A stretch of DNA of 64,000 nt from Pandoraea commovens (GTDB lineage: Bacteria; Pseudomonadota; Gammaproteobacteria; Burkholderiales; Burkholderiaceae). Positions 1 to 8,629 of the stretch are shown piece by piece. The position numbers and the translations under genes were made by a program. Position 1 is the first letter of the stretch. Every line of letters starts with the position of its first letter. A model generated the notes under the pieces. That model was not told where the DNA came from. It made no database searches and saw nothing but the letters and a program-made list of their open reading frames with translations. The stretch covers positions 124,001-188,000 of the forward strand of contig NZ_CABPSA010000010.1 in assembly GCF_902459615.1 (NCBI RefSeq), in the 5' to 3' direction.

Positions 1-75
1 GAGCTGAGTGAGCGGGCAGACGCTGCTGCGCGACGCGCACTGGCGCGCAGTGCCGACGACGCGCCTTCGATCTGA
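1..75 (+). CDS. Possible 3' end of an unidentified gene (partial)
   Basis: The first 75 bases read as one open frame on the plus strand, ending in a TGA stop at 73-75. The visible tail is Ala/Arg-rich and ends in DDAPSI. Its start lies outside the window. The frame would converge on thiD, leaving 27 nt between the two stops. The piece is too short to assign a family, and an open frame of this length can occur by chance at this GC content. Confidence 0.3.
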   Translation, partial: ELSERADAAARRALARSADDAPSI

Positions 76-102
76 CGCGCCATCCGTTTCCTGATTTATC
101 GC

Positions 103-945
103 TCAGTCTTTCGGCCAGACGGCGTGGAAGTGGTGAACCGGCCCAATGCCTTTGCCGATCTGAAGTTCGTCGCTGGCGGCAAGCGCGCCGTTGAGATACG
201 CCTTCGCATCGCGCACGGTGTCCGACCAGTCGTTGCGACGCGGGCGGAGTGCGGCGAGTGCAGCGGAGAGGGTGCAGCCTGTGCCGTGCGTATTATGGGC
301 AGCGATGCGCGGTGCGTTGAATCGCTCGACGCCAGCCGCACTCACGAGCCAGTCCGGGCTGAGATCTCCCGCCAGGTGCCCGCCCTTGACCAGCACGTTG
401 CGTGCGCCGAGCGCGCGCAGTGCCTGTGCCTGACGCTCCATCTCGGCTTCGTCCGTCGCGGCTTCCACCCCCAGCAATGCTGCCGCTTCCGGCAGATTCG
501 GCGTGATGAGATCGGCCAGCGGCAGCAGTTCGTCGCGCAAGGCTGCGACCGCATCCGGTTGCAGCAGCGCGTGACCGCTCTTCGAGATCATGACCGTGTC
601 GAGCACGACGAAGCGCGGCTTGTACTGACGCAGCCCGGCGGCCACGGCGCGCACGACATCCACGTTGGCGAGCATGCCGAGCTTGACGGCGTCGACATCC
701 AGATCCTGAAAGACGGCGTCCATCTGTGCCGTCACAAAACTCGCAGGCGGCGTGTGAATACCCGTCACGCCCTGCGTGTTCTGCGCGGTGAGCGCCGTAA
801 TCACGCTGGCACCGTAGGCGCCGAGGGCAGAGAAGGTCTTGAGGTCGGCCTGAATGCCTGCGCCACCGCCGGAGTCGGAACCGGCGATGGTGAGGGCGAT
901 GGGAATGGACGACTGACGTGCTTGGGAAGGCTGACGCAAATTCAT
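103..945 (-). CDS. thiD: Hydroxymethylpyrimidine/phosphomethylpyrimidine kinase
   Basis: Phosphorylates hydroxymethylpyrimidine and then its monophosphate, giving the pyrimidine half of thiamine; cytoplasmic. The N-terminal segment AGSDSGGGAGIQAD and the late NTHGTGCTLSAA motif (anion hole and catalytic Cys of the ribokinase-like fold) are diagnostic. With the ATG at 945 the protein has 280 residues, close to the family norm. A TTG at 966 would add seven residues but overlaps the lplT 3' end; the ATG lies right after the lplT stop (947-949) and is preferred. The tight join to lplT suggests co-transcription, though the two functions are unrelated. Confidence 0.93.
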   Translation of the reverse strand: MNLRQPSQARQSSIPIALTIAGSDSGGGAGIQADLKTFSALGAYGASVITALTAQNTQGVTGIHTPPASFVTAQMDAVFQDLDVDAVKLGMLANVDVVRAVAAGLRQYKPRFVVLDTVMISKSGHALLQPDAVAALRDELLPLADLITPNLPEAAALLGVEAATDEAEMERQAQALRALGARNVLVKGGHLAGDLSPDWLVSAAGVERFNAPRIAAHNTHGTGCTLSAALAALRPRRNDWSDTVRDAKAYLNGALAASDELQIGKGIGPVHHFHAVWPKD

Positions 946-946
946 A

Positions 947-2239
947 TCAATGCTTGACTTCGCCAATGAGCGCGACCGAATCGAATTCGCGCTGATTGGC
1001 CTGGTGACGCTTCATGACGAGCCACATCGTGCCCGACACGAACACTCCGAAAAGAATGATCACGACCCCGACCGGCACATTGAACCAGATCAGCAGTGCG
1101 TAGAGGCACAGCATGATCAGCACCGACAGGTTCTCGTTGAAGTTTTGCACGGCAATGGAATGCCCGGCCGAGAGCAGCACGTGGCCACGGTGCTGGAGCA
1201 GGGCATTCATCGGCACCACGAAGAAACCCGCGAGCGCGCCGACGATGATCAGGAAGATATACGAGACGATCAGATACAGCGGCACCTTCCATTCGGTGCC
1301 CCAGGGCAGCAAGTCCTTCGAGAAGAAGGCCATCGCCATGACGGCAATCCCCATCGCAATGCCGACCGGCAGCACCGACAGCGAGCGCTTGAGCGGAATG
1401 CGCGAGGCGGCGACGATCGCGCCGATGGCCACGCCCACCGCCGACACGGCTTGCAGGATTGCACCTTCGGACAGCGTCATGCCGAGGGCCTTTTCGGCCC
1501 AGCGCAGCACGATGAACTGGAGCGTCGCCCCGGCGCCCCAGAACAGCGTGGTGACGGCGAGGGAGATCTGGCCCAGTTTGTCGCGCCACAGCGTGACGAA
1601 GCAATCGGCGAAGTCGGAGATCAGCTTGATCGGATTGCGTTCCTGGCGCGCATAGCGTGCGCCGGTATCGGGAATGCGCAGATTGAACAGTGCGGCAATC
1701 ACGTAAATGCCCATGATGATGATCATCGCGGCCATCGCCGGCGAGCTGATCACCTCAGGGGTATGGTGCAGCACCCATGCGGATATGTGCGGACTGATGA
1801 GCGCACCGCCGAGTACGGTGCCGAGAATGATCGAACTGACGGTCAATCCTTCGATCCAGCCATTCGCTGCGACAAGTTTCTCGGCGGGCAATAGCTCCGT
1901 GAGAATGCCGTACTTCGCGGGCGAGTACGCCGCTGCGCCGAAGCCCACCACGCCGTACGCAATCAACGGATGCGAGCCGAACAGCATCATCAGACAGCCC
2001 GCGACCTTGATCGTGTTGCTGATGAACATGACCTTGCCCTTGGGCATCGAGTCGGCGAACGCACCGACATAGGCGGCGAGAATGACGTACGAGAGAACGA
2101 AGAAGAGTTTGAGCAGCGGTGTCATCCACTGCGGGGAATGCAGATCCTTCAGGAGTGCGATTGCGGCAATCAGCAATGCATTGTCGGCCAGCGACGAAAA
2201 AAACTGCGCGGCCATGATGGTATAAAAGCCTTTCTTCAT
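947..2239 (-). CDS. lplT: Lysophospholipid transporter LplT (MFS family)
   Basis: Flips lysophospholipids across the inner membrane for re-acylation. The 430-residue product has the alternating hydrophobic segments of a 12-helix major facilitator. Its N-terminus (MKKGFYTIMAAQFFSSLADN) is typical of LplT, and the first loop carries ADSMPKGKV, an MFS motif-A-like stretch. E. coli LplT is somewhat shorter (about 397 residues). In enterobacteria lplT sits with the acyltransferase gene aas; no aas is visible here, so the partner acyltransferase must lie elsewhere. It is transcribed away from alr. Confidence 0.88.
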   Translation of the reverse strand: MKKGFYTIMAAQFFSSLADNALLIAAIALLKDLHSPQWMTPLLKLFFVLSYVILAAYVGAFADSMPKGKVMFISNTIKVAGCLMMLFGSHPLIAYGVVGFGAAAYSPAKYGILTELLPAEKLVAANGWIEGLTVSSIILGTVLGGALISPHISAWVLHHTPEVISSPAMAAMIIIMGIYVIAALFNLRIPDTGARYARQERNPIKLISDFADCFVTLWRDKLGQISLAVTTLFWGAGATLQFIVLRWAEKALGMTLSEGAILQAVSAVGVAIGAIVAASRIPLKRSLSVLPVGIAMGIAVMAMAFFSKDLLPWGTEWKVPLYLIVSYIFLIIVGALAGFFVVPMNALLQHRGHVLLSAGHSIAVQNFNENLSVLIMLCLYALLIWFNVPVGVVIILFGVFVSGTMWLVMKRHQANQREFDSVALIGEVKH

Positions 2240-2577
2240 CGGTACTTGAGTCGATCCCGTGCGGCGTAAAACTTGCGTGTCTCGGTTGTCGGAATCCGCG
2301 GTATCCCGTCAGGGATACCTATACGGGAAGAAACCGGGCTTAAACACAGGGGTATCTGCGCTCATCGGCCATGCAAAAGTCGCTAATGGACCGTATGTTC
2401 GGTCTTGAAGCCCCCGTGCCGGGCGCCCGGTCGCCCTCGGTCTGAGACCGATATTGTTATCGGGAAAAAGATTTCGGCAAAACAAGTTGTGCGCACGGCT
2501 TTATAACACGAAAATATGCCGATGCGTTATGCCGCCGGCCCATGCTGGCGCAGCTTCTCCTAAGATTCGATCCTGCC
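2240..2577. other. Divergent lplT/alr intergenic region
   Basis: This 338-bp gene-free stretch separates two divergent genes. It holds three perfect inverted repeats: GGTATCCC/GGGATACC with a 4-nt loop (2300-2319), the 12-bp palindrome CCGGGCGCCCGG (2419-2430), and TCGGTC/GACCGA with a 3-nt loop (2437-2451). A TATAAC at 2502-2507 is a possible -10 element for alr, but no good -35 is seen. No ORF here looks genuine. Confidence 0.6.
2300..2319. repeat. 8-bp perfect inverted repeat, possible operator or hairpin
   Basis: GGTATCCC and GGGATACC arms are separated by GTCA. The element sits about 61 bp upstream of the lplT start in the divergent lplT/alr region. It could be a dimeric repressor site or a transcribed hairpin in the lplT leader; the sequence alone does not decide. 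Confidence 0.5.
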
Positions 2578-3648
2578 ATGCCTCGTCCAATCAAAGCCTC
2601 GATTCATACCGCAGCACTCGCCCATAATCTCGATGTCGCCCGCCGTCACGCCCCCAACAGCAAAGTCTGGGCGGTGGTCAAGGCCAATGCCTACGGGCAT
2701 GGCATCGAAAACGCATACCCCGGATTGCGTGACGCCGATGGTTTCGGCCTGCTCGACCTCGAAGAGGCCGTGCGCCTGCGCGAGCTGGGCTGGGCCGGTC
2801 CCATCCTGCTACTCGAAGGATTCTTCAAGCCCGAAGATCTCGCCATCGTCGACAAGTACGGCCTGACGACCACGGTGCATAGCGACGAACAGTTGCGCAT
2901 GCTCGAGACCACGCGTCTGACGAAGCCGCTCAATATTCAGCTCAAGATGAACTCCGGCATGAACCGTCTCGGCTTCGCGCCGGAGCGCTTTCGCGCCGCG
3001 TGGGAACGCGCGCGTGCTATCGCCGGTGTGAGCCAGATCGTGCTGATGACGCACTTCTCCGACGCCGACGGCGAGCGGGGCATCGCGCATCAGATGGAGA
3101 CCTTCGAGCGCGGTGCTTGCGATGTGCCGGGTGAGCGCAGCCTGTCCAATTCGGCCGCCACGTTGTTCCATCCGGCTGCGCATGGTGCGTGGGTGCGTCC
3201 CGGCATCATGCTCTACGGTTCGTCTCCGAAGGGGCTGGAAGTGACGGCCGCGCAACTCGACCTCCAGCCGACGCAGACGCTCGAAGCCGAACTCATCGGC
3301 ATTCAGGATGTGCCTGCCGGTGGTTCCGTCGGCTACGGCAGTTCGTTCGTCGCAGAGACGCCGATGCGCGTAGGCACCGTGGCATGCGGTTATGCCGACG
3401 GCTATCCGCGTGTCGCGCCTACGGGCACGCCGATTCTGGTGGACGGTGTGCGCACGCGTACCATCGGCCGCGTATCGATGGACATGTTGTCTGTCGATCT
3501 CACGCCGGTGCCGCAGGCGCGCGTAGGGGCGTCCGTCACCTTGTGGGGGCGCGGCCTGTGCATCGACGAGGTCGCCGCTTCGGCCGGCACGCTGGGTTAT
3601 GAACTGATGTGTGCGGTTGCGCGTCGCGTGCCGATCCACGCCGTCTGA
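2578..3648 (+). CDS. alr: Alanine racemase
   Basis: PLP enzyme converting L-alanine to D-alanine for peptidoglycan. The PLP-binding lysine is K35 in KANAYGHG. The second catalytic base is probably Y253 in GYGSSF. Both lie in the expected TIM-barrel and C-terminal beta domains. Length is 356 residues, as in E. coli Alr/DadX. An in-frame ATG at 2542 would add 12 residues ([12 protein letters not shown]) absent from the usual N-terminus, so the ATG at 2578 ([10 protein letters not shown]) is chosen. radA follows after 22 nt and may be co-transcribed. Confidence 0.94.
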   Translation: MPRPIKASIHTAALAHNLDVARRHAPNSKVWAVVKANAYGHGIENAYPGLRDADGFGLLDLEEAVRLRELGWAGPILLLEGFFKPEDLAIVDKYGLTTTVHSDEQLRMLETTRLTKPLNIQLKMNSGMNRLGFAPERFRAAWERARAIAGVSQIVLMTHFSDADGERGIAHQMETFERGACDVPGERSLSNSAATLFHPAAHGAWVRPGIMLYGSSPKGLEVTAAQLDLQPTQTLEAELIGIQDVPAGGSVGYGSSFVAETPMRVGTVACGYADGYPRVAPTGTPILVDGVRTRTIGRVSMDMLSVDLTPVPQARVGASVTLWGRGLCIDEVAASAGTLGYELMCAVARRVPIHAV

Positions 3649-3670
3649 ACCCCGCGACAGGATTGCCTGC

Positions 3671-5044
3671 ATGGCTAAAGCCAAGACCGTCTACATCTGT
3701 ACCGAATGCGGTGGCCAGACCCCCAAGTGGGCTGGCCAGTGTCCCAATTGCAACGGCTGGAATACGCTCGTCGAATCTGTGGCGGAGGCGTCTACCGGTC
3801 ATCGCTACCAATCGCTCGCCAAGAGCACGCCGATTCGCAAGCTGGCGGAAATCGAAGCCTCGGACGTCCCGCGTTTTTCCAGTGGTGTGAGCGAATTCGA
3901 TCGCGTGCTGGGCGGTGGCCTGGTCGCGGGCGGTGTGGTGCTGATCGGCGGCGACCCGGGGATCGGCAAGTCGACGCTGCTGCTGCAATCGCTCGCGCAT
4001 CTCGCGCGTGAGCGTCGTGCGCTGTATGTGAGCGGCGAAGAGTCCGGCGCGCAGATTGCGTTGCGTGCGCAGAGGCTCGGTCTTGGCGCGGCGGGCGAGG
4101 GCGGTGGCGAACTCGATCTGCTCGCCGAAATCCAGCTTGAGAAGATTCTCGGTGCGATCGAATCGGAGAAGCCCGACGTCGTCGTCATCGACTCGATTCA
4201 GACGATCTATTCCGAAGCGCTGACGTCGGCCCCGGGATCGGTCGCGCAAGTGCGGGAGTGCGCGGCGCAACTGACGCGCACCGCCAAGCAGAGTGGCGTG
4301 ACGGTCATCATGGTCGGCCACGTGACGAAGGAAGGCAGTCTTGCCGGGCCACGCGTGCTGGAACACATCGTGGACACGGTGCTGTACTTCGAAGGCGATA
4401 CGCATTCTTCGTATCGTCTGGTGCGTGCGTTCAAGAACCGCTTCGGCGCTGTGAACGAGCTGGGCGTGTTTGCAATGACGGAAAAAGGCCTGCGTGGCGT
4501 GGCCAATCCGTCGGCGCTATTTCTCTCGCAGCATGAGCAAAGCGTGCCCGGTTCGTGCGTACTGGTGACGCAGGAGGGCACACGGCCGCTGCTCGTTGAA
4601 GTGCAGGCGCTGGTCGATACGGCGCAGGTGCCGAATCCGCGACGTCTGGCTGTAGGGCTGGAGCAGAACCGTCTGGCGATGTTGCTGGCGGTGATGCACC
4701 GTCATGCGGGTATCGCCTGTTTCGATCAGGATGTGTTTCTGAACGCCGTCGGCGGCGTAAAGATTACCGAACCGGCTGCCGACCTCGCGGTGTTGCTCGC
4801 GATCCATTCGTCGTTGCGCAACAAACCGCTACCGCGCGGCATCGTGGCGTTCGGGGAAGTGGGGCTTGCCGGGGAAATCCGGCCGAGTCCGCGCGGTCAG
4901 GATCGTCTTAAGGAGGCGGCCAAGCTGGGCTTCTCGATTGCGATCATTCCGAAGGCGAATGCGCCGAAGCAGCCGATCGACGGACTGGAAGTCCACGCCG
5001 TTGACCGTCTGGAACAGGCTATCTCGGTCGTGGCCGGGCTGTAG
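3671..5044 (+). CDS. radA: DNA repair protein RadA (Sms)
   Basis: RecA-like ATPase that helps process branched recombination intermediates. The 457-residue protein shows the full family layout: a zinc finger with C10, C13, C24 and C27; a Walker A motif GGDPGIGKST with K100; the RadA-specific KNRFG motif; and a C-terminal Lon-protease-like domain lacking the protease dyad. The ATG at 3671 (MAKAKTVYICTECGG) gives the standard N-terminus; the longer open frame from 3611 overlaps alr and is not used. Confidence 0.95.
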   Translation: MAKAKTVYICTECGGQTPKWAGQCPNCNGWNTLVESVAEASTGHRYQSLAKSTPIRKLAEIEASDVPRFSSGVSEFDRVLGGGLVAGGVVLIGGDPGIGKSTLLLQSLAHLARERRALYVSGEESGAQIALRAQRLGLGAAGEGGGELDLLAEIQLEKILGAIESEKPDVVVIDSIQTIYSEALTSAPGSVAQVRECAAQLTRTAKQSGVTVIMVGHVTKEGSLAGPRVLEHIVDTVLYFEGDTHSSYRLVRAFKNRFGAVNELGVFAMTEKGLRGVANPSALFLSQHEQSVPGSCVLVTQEGTRPLLVEVQALVDTAQVPNPRRLAVGLEQNRLAMLLAVMHRHAGIACFDQDVFLNAVGGVKITEPAADLAVLLAIHSSLRNKPLPRGIVAFGEVGLAGEIRPSPRGQDRLKEAAKLGFSIAIIPKANAPKQPIDGLEVHAVDRLEQAISVVAGL

Positions 5045-5074
5045 TTCAAGTTAGCCTTAGTGTCGAACGACGCC

Positions 5075-5093
5075 TCGGCACATCGCGTGCCGA
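5075..5093. terminator. Hairpin between convergent radA and the 5113-6471 gene
   Basis: TCGGCAC and GTGCCGA form a 7-bp stem with a 5-nt loop in the 68-bp gap between the two convergent genes. There is no T tract on either side, so intrinsic termination would be weak; position is the main argument. Confidence 0.35.
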
Positions 5094-5112
5094 AGCGAGC
5101 GGCCTCGTGGTA

Positions 5113-6471
5113 TCAACTGCCGCCGAGTGCCGCGCTGGCGGAGGCAAGCGCCTCCGTCTGTGCCTTCAGGGCGGGTTCGAACTCGCTCACCCACTTCAAG
5201 CGCATCAAATCGAGCTCGATCAGCTCCACGAGCTGTGCTGCCTGCTCGTTGGAGTTCATGCCGCCGCGCTGAAGCGATTGATAGGTCACGCTTCGTTCCG
5301 GTATGCGGGCATCGGTGCTAGCGGTCAACCAGATCGCATCGTTCAGCAACTGTGTACCGAGGGCATGCATCTGGGAAATCAGCGTTTTTCCGACGGGGGC
5401 ATTTTGCCCGATCAGGTCGGCGAGTGACGCGAAGCGGGTCTCGAACGCTTCGGCTTCCCGATTCCTCACACTCGCCAGTTCCTTCAGGTGCGAGATCGTC
5501 GTTCGGAAAATCGCCTGATGATCGGCAAGCCGTAGTGGCGCGTCGGCGTCGGCGAGTACTTTGGGTGTCGCCGTCGGGCGCTCCACGTACAGACGGCGCC
5601 ATTCATCGAGTAGGTCTTCCATCGAGACTGTGGTCAGAAAACGCATCTCGTCCGCGAGTTCCGACAGGTCCGCCTGTTCTGCATCGCTCAGAGGACGGGT
5701 TACATTCAGCACCGCTTTGGCGAGCTTGAGTATCGTGCGGTCCGTCTGGGCGAGTTTTCTAAGGACTTCCTCTGTTGCAACCATTGATTCGACAAGAGTG
5801 TCCATGCACTTTCCCATGTGCGATTTCGACATTTCGTTCAGATCGAAGCCATTCACGTCGATGCACTTGTGCAAGTGTGCTTCCAGTATGTCCCAGTAGT
5901 CGTCGCCAGCGGCAGGGCGGATCGAACCGGTGTGCAGTCCGTAGGAGGTGTACGGAAATTGTCGCCAGCCGCCCTGATTCGCTGTCATCGCGTCAATGTC
6001 GGAAGGGAGTGAGCGCATCGCCAAGATTGCTGGTGCGGGTACCCCCATTCTTTGGAGAACGAGCGCGACAAATTGCGAGCAGACGATGCCTGCGTCATGC
6101 GCTGCTTCGGTCTTCGAGAGCGATTGCAGCGCGTATCGTTGGGCGTAATAGTATTGAACGCTCTTGAGCAGCGGAGCCGGATCGTACAGCAGTGTCGCGA
6201 GGCCCTTGTGTCGTGCGACGACACATTCCTCGTGCGCATAACCTGCGGCAATGTCGGTCCACGGGCGAACGCGCACGCCGGCGCCGGGCATGGCATCGGC
6301 AATGTGGGTCTGACTGATGACCAACGCCACATGCGTGAAATTCGCCGCTTTTCGAGGTCTTAACGTTCGTTGCGCGACGCGATTTGCCGTGGCTTTGAAA
6401 CCCGAACTACGAAGCAGCAACACGTCGCCGGGCATCACGTGGTAGTCGAAGTCGAACAGGGTTCTGGTCAT
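5113..6471 (-). CDS. Putative permuted NlpC/P60 (YiiX/papain-like) protein with helical C-terminal domain
   Basis: This 452-residue protein is not a recognised housekeeping family. Residues 10-160 look like a circularly permuted NlpC/P60 or papain-like fold: GDVLLLRS near the start, a His in the strand FTHVALVIS (H47), and a Cys at the head of a helix in VCSQFVALVLQRMG (C131). That His-before-Cys order is typical of the permuted class (YiiX, LRAT-like). Residues of about 200-452 are charged and predicted mainly helical by eye; no signal peptide or membrane segment is seen. It starts 20 nt after the ABC-F stop, so the two are probably co-transcribed. Parts of the gene have lower GC than neighbours (about 47 % at 5761-5820), hinting at transfer. 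Substrate is unknown; amidase, peptidase or acyltransferase are all possible. Confidence 0.6.
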   Translation of the reverse strand: MTRTLFDFDYHVMPGDVLLLRSSGFKATANRVAQRTLRPRKAANFTHVALVISQTHIADAMPGAGVRVRPWTDIAAGYAHEECVVARHKGLATLLYDPAPLLKSVQYYYAQRYALQSLSKTEAAHDAGIVCSQFVALVLQRMGVPAPAILAMRSLPSDIDAMTANQGGWRQFPYTSYGLHTGSIRPAAGDDYWDILEAHLHKCIDVNGFDLNEMSKSHMGKCMDTLVESMVATEEVLRKLAQTDRTILKLAKAVLNVTRPLSDAEQADLSELADEMRFLTTVSMEDLLDEWRRLYVERPTATPKVLADADAPLRLADHQAIFRTTISHLKELASVRNREAEAFETRFASLADLIGQNAPVGKTLISQMHALGTQLLNDAIWLTASTDARIPERSVTYQSLQRGGMNSNEQAAQLVELIELDLMRLKWVSEFEPALKAQTEALASASAALGGS

Positions 6472-6490
6472 CGGTGGTTGATTGTGTCCA

Positions 6491-8431
6491 CTAGACGATC
6501 TGCTCCATGGCTTCCTGCGCTTCGAGCCATTCGGCTTCCACGTCGGCGAGCCTGGCGGTTACGTCGGCCTGCTGCTTGAGGCTGTCCGTCAAGAGCGATT
6601 TCTTCGCTTCTTCGTACGTGGCACTGTCCGCGAGGATGGCATCGAGCCGGGCCTTCTCGTCCGAGAGTTGGCTCATCGACGCTTCCAGTTTTTCGATCTT
6701 GCGCTGGAGCGGCTTGCGCAGTTGCGACAGACGCTGGCGTTCCTGCGCCTCGGCGCGCTTCTGATCGCGGCGATTGACGCTATCGTCGCCACTCGCGCTA
6801 TCGCCGGAGCCACCGCTGGCTTCGCGTGCGGCGGCGCGCTGATCGGCCGCGTGTTGCAGCAGCCAGTCGCGGTAATCGTCGAGATCGCCGTCGAACGGCT
6901 TCACTTCGCCACCGGCGACGAGCAGGAACTGATCGGTCGTCGCACGCAGCAAGTGCCGGTCGTGCGAGACGAGAATCAACGTGCCGTCGAACTGTGCGAG
7001 CGCCATCGTCAGCGCGTGGCGCGTTTCCAGATCCAGGTGGTTGGTCGGTTCGTCGAGCAGCAGAAGGTTAGGCTTTTGCCAGATGATCAGCGCGAGCGCC
7101 AGACGCGCCTTTTCGCCGCCGGAGAAGGGCGCGATGGATGACGTCGCCATATCGCCCCGGAAGTTGAATCCGCCGAGGAAGTCGCGCAATTCCTGCTCGC
7201 GCGTGTCAGGCGCGAGACGCTGCAGGTGCTGCAACGGCGAATCATCGTGACGCAAGGTTTCGACCTGATGTTGCGCGAAGTAGCCGATCTGTAATCCCTT
7301 GCCGGTCTTCACGTCTCCGGCAAGTGCTGCAAGCGTACCGGCAAGCGTCTTGATGAGTGTCGATTTCCCTTGCCCGTTCGCGCCGAGCAGGCCGATGCGT
7401 TGCTCGTTCTGCACAGACATCGTCACATACGGCAGGATCACCTTTTCGCCGCCATCATCGAGGTGATAGCCGCAGCGAACGCCTTCGAGCACGAGCATCG
7501 GGTTCGGGGCGCTGTCGGCCGGCCGGAATTCGAACGTGAACGGCGACGCGACGTGTGCGGGCGCGATGCGCTCCATCTTTTCGAGCGCCTTCATGCGACT
7601 CTGCGCCTGACGTGCCTTGGTCGCCTTGGCTTTGAAGCGCGTGATGAACGATTCGAGGTGAGCAATCGTCTTTTGCTGCTTATCGAAGGCGTTCTGTTGC
7701 AGCGCCAGTTGCTGGCCGCGCGTGATCTCGAATTGGCTGTAGTTGCCGCCGTAGCGCTTGATCTGCTGGTTCTCGAGATGCAGGGTGACGTTACAGACCT
7801 CGTCCAGAAATTCGCGATCGTGGGAAATCACGATCAGCGTGCCTGCGTAGCGCTTGAGCCAGTCTTCGAGCCAGACGATAGCGTCCAGATCCAGGTGGTT
7901 GGTCGGTTCGTCGAGCAGCAGCAGATCGGACGGGCACATCAGCGCCTGCGCCAGATTCAGGCGCATGCGCCAACCGCCGGAGAAGCTGGCCACCGGCAAC
8001 TGCGTTTGCGCGAGCGTGAAGCCGAGGCCGAGGAGCAAGGCCTCGCCGCGTGCGGGGGCGGTGTAGCCGTCGGCGTCGGCAAAAGCTGCGTGCGCTTCGC
8101 CTTGAGCGTGCCCATCGTGGGCGGCTTCGGCGGCGGCGAGCTTCGCTTCGATCTCTCTCAACCGGGTGTCGCCATCGAGCACGTAATCGAGCGCTGTGCG
8201 ATCGACGGCAGGCGTCTCCTGCATGACGTGCGCGACGCGCCAGCTGCTGGGCACGAAGGCGTCGCCGCTATCAGCGTGCAACTGGCCGCGCAACAGCGCG
8301 AAGAGCGTGGATTTGCCTGCGCCATTCGCGCCGACGAGGCCGACACGCTCGCCGGGGTTCAGCGTGACGGAGGTGTCTTCGAAGAGCGACTTGGTGCCGC
8401 GGGCGAGGCTGAGGTGTTCGAATCGGATCAC
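6491..8431 (-). CDS. yheS: ABC-F family ATP-binding protein (YheS type)
   Basis: Ribosome-associated ABC-F ATPase without membrane domains. The 646-residue product has two nucleotide-binding domains: first Walker A GANGAGKST, signature SFSGGWRMRL and Walker B LLLLDEPTNHLD; second Walker A GANGQGKST, signature FSGGEKARLAL and Walker B LLLLDEPTNHLD. A linker rich in Lys/Arg (around residues 240-290) joins them. A C-terminal coiled coil rich in Arg, Glu and Lys follows the second domain. The N-terminus and length match E. coli YheS (about 637 residues) better than Uup or EttA. ABC-F proteins act in translation, some giving antibiotic resistance; the exact role here is inferred. The putative cysteine-peptidase-like gene follows by 19 nt. 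Confidence 0.88.
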   Translation of the reverse strand: MIRFEHLSLARGTKSLFEDTSVTLNPGERVGLVGANGAGKSTLFALLRGQLHADSGDAFVPSSWRVAHVMQETPAVDRTALDYVLDGDTRLREIEAKLAAAEAAHDGHAQGEAHAAFADADGYTAPARGEALLLGLGFTLAQTQLPVASFSGGWRMRLNLAQALMCPSDLLLLDEPTNHLDLDAIVWLEDWLKRYAGTLIVISHDREFLDEVCNVTLHLENQQIKRYGGNYSQFEITRGQQLALQQNAFDKQQKTIAHLESFITRFKAKATKARQAQSRMKALEKMERIAPAHVASPFTFEFRPADSAPNPMLVLEGVRCGYHLDDGGEKVILPYVTMSVQNEQRIGLLGANGQGKSTLIKTLAGTLAALAGDVKTGKGLQIGYFAQHQVETLRHDDSPLQHLQRLAPDTREQELRDFLGGFNFRGDMATSSIAPFSGGEKARLALALIIWQKPNLLLLDEPTNHLDLETRHALTMALAQFDGTLILVSHDRHLLRATTDQFLLVAGGEVKPFDGDLDDYRDWLLQHAADQRAAAREASGGSGDSASGDDSVNRRDQKRAEAQERQRLSQLRKPLQRKIEKLEASMSQLSDEKARLDAILADSATYEEAKKSLLTDSLKQQADVTARLADVEAEWLEAQEAMEQIV

Positions 8432-8629
8432 AGCGAAAGGGGAATTGGGGGCAGACGAAAAACGTAATGGAACGAGGCCAGCGCACGCGCACGGCGAAAG
8501 CGCACATTTTACAGTGCCGTGCGTCGGGTGCTATGGCTAGCGTGGATCCTTCCGCAGTTTTGCGCTCTGGGGCGGCTATAACGGGCTTCGACCTCGACGG
8601 CGGGGTAAGGGGGCGGGCCCTCCGGCCGC

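Noticed and set aside
945-966. TTG at 966 as the thiD start
   Set aside because: Would overlap the lplT 3' end; the ATG at 945 gives the normal N-terminus.
5113-6471. T6SS or toxin-immunity reading of the permuted NlpC/P60-like gene
   Set aside because: No immunity-like partner, secretion gene or signal nearby; the idea is kept only as a hypothesis in the findings.
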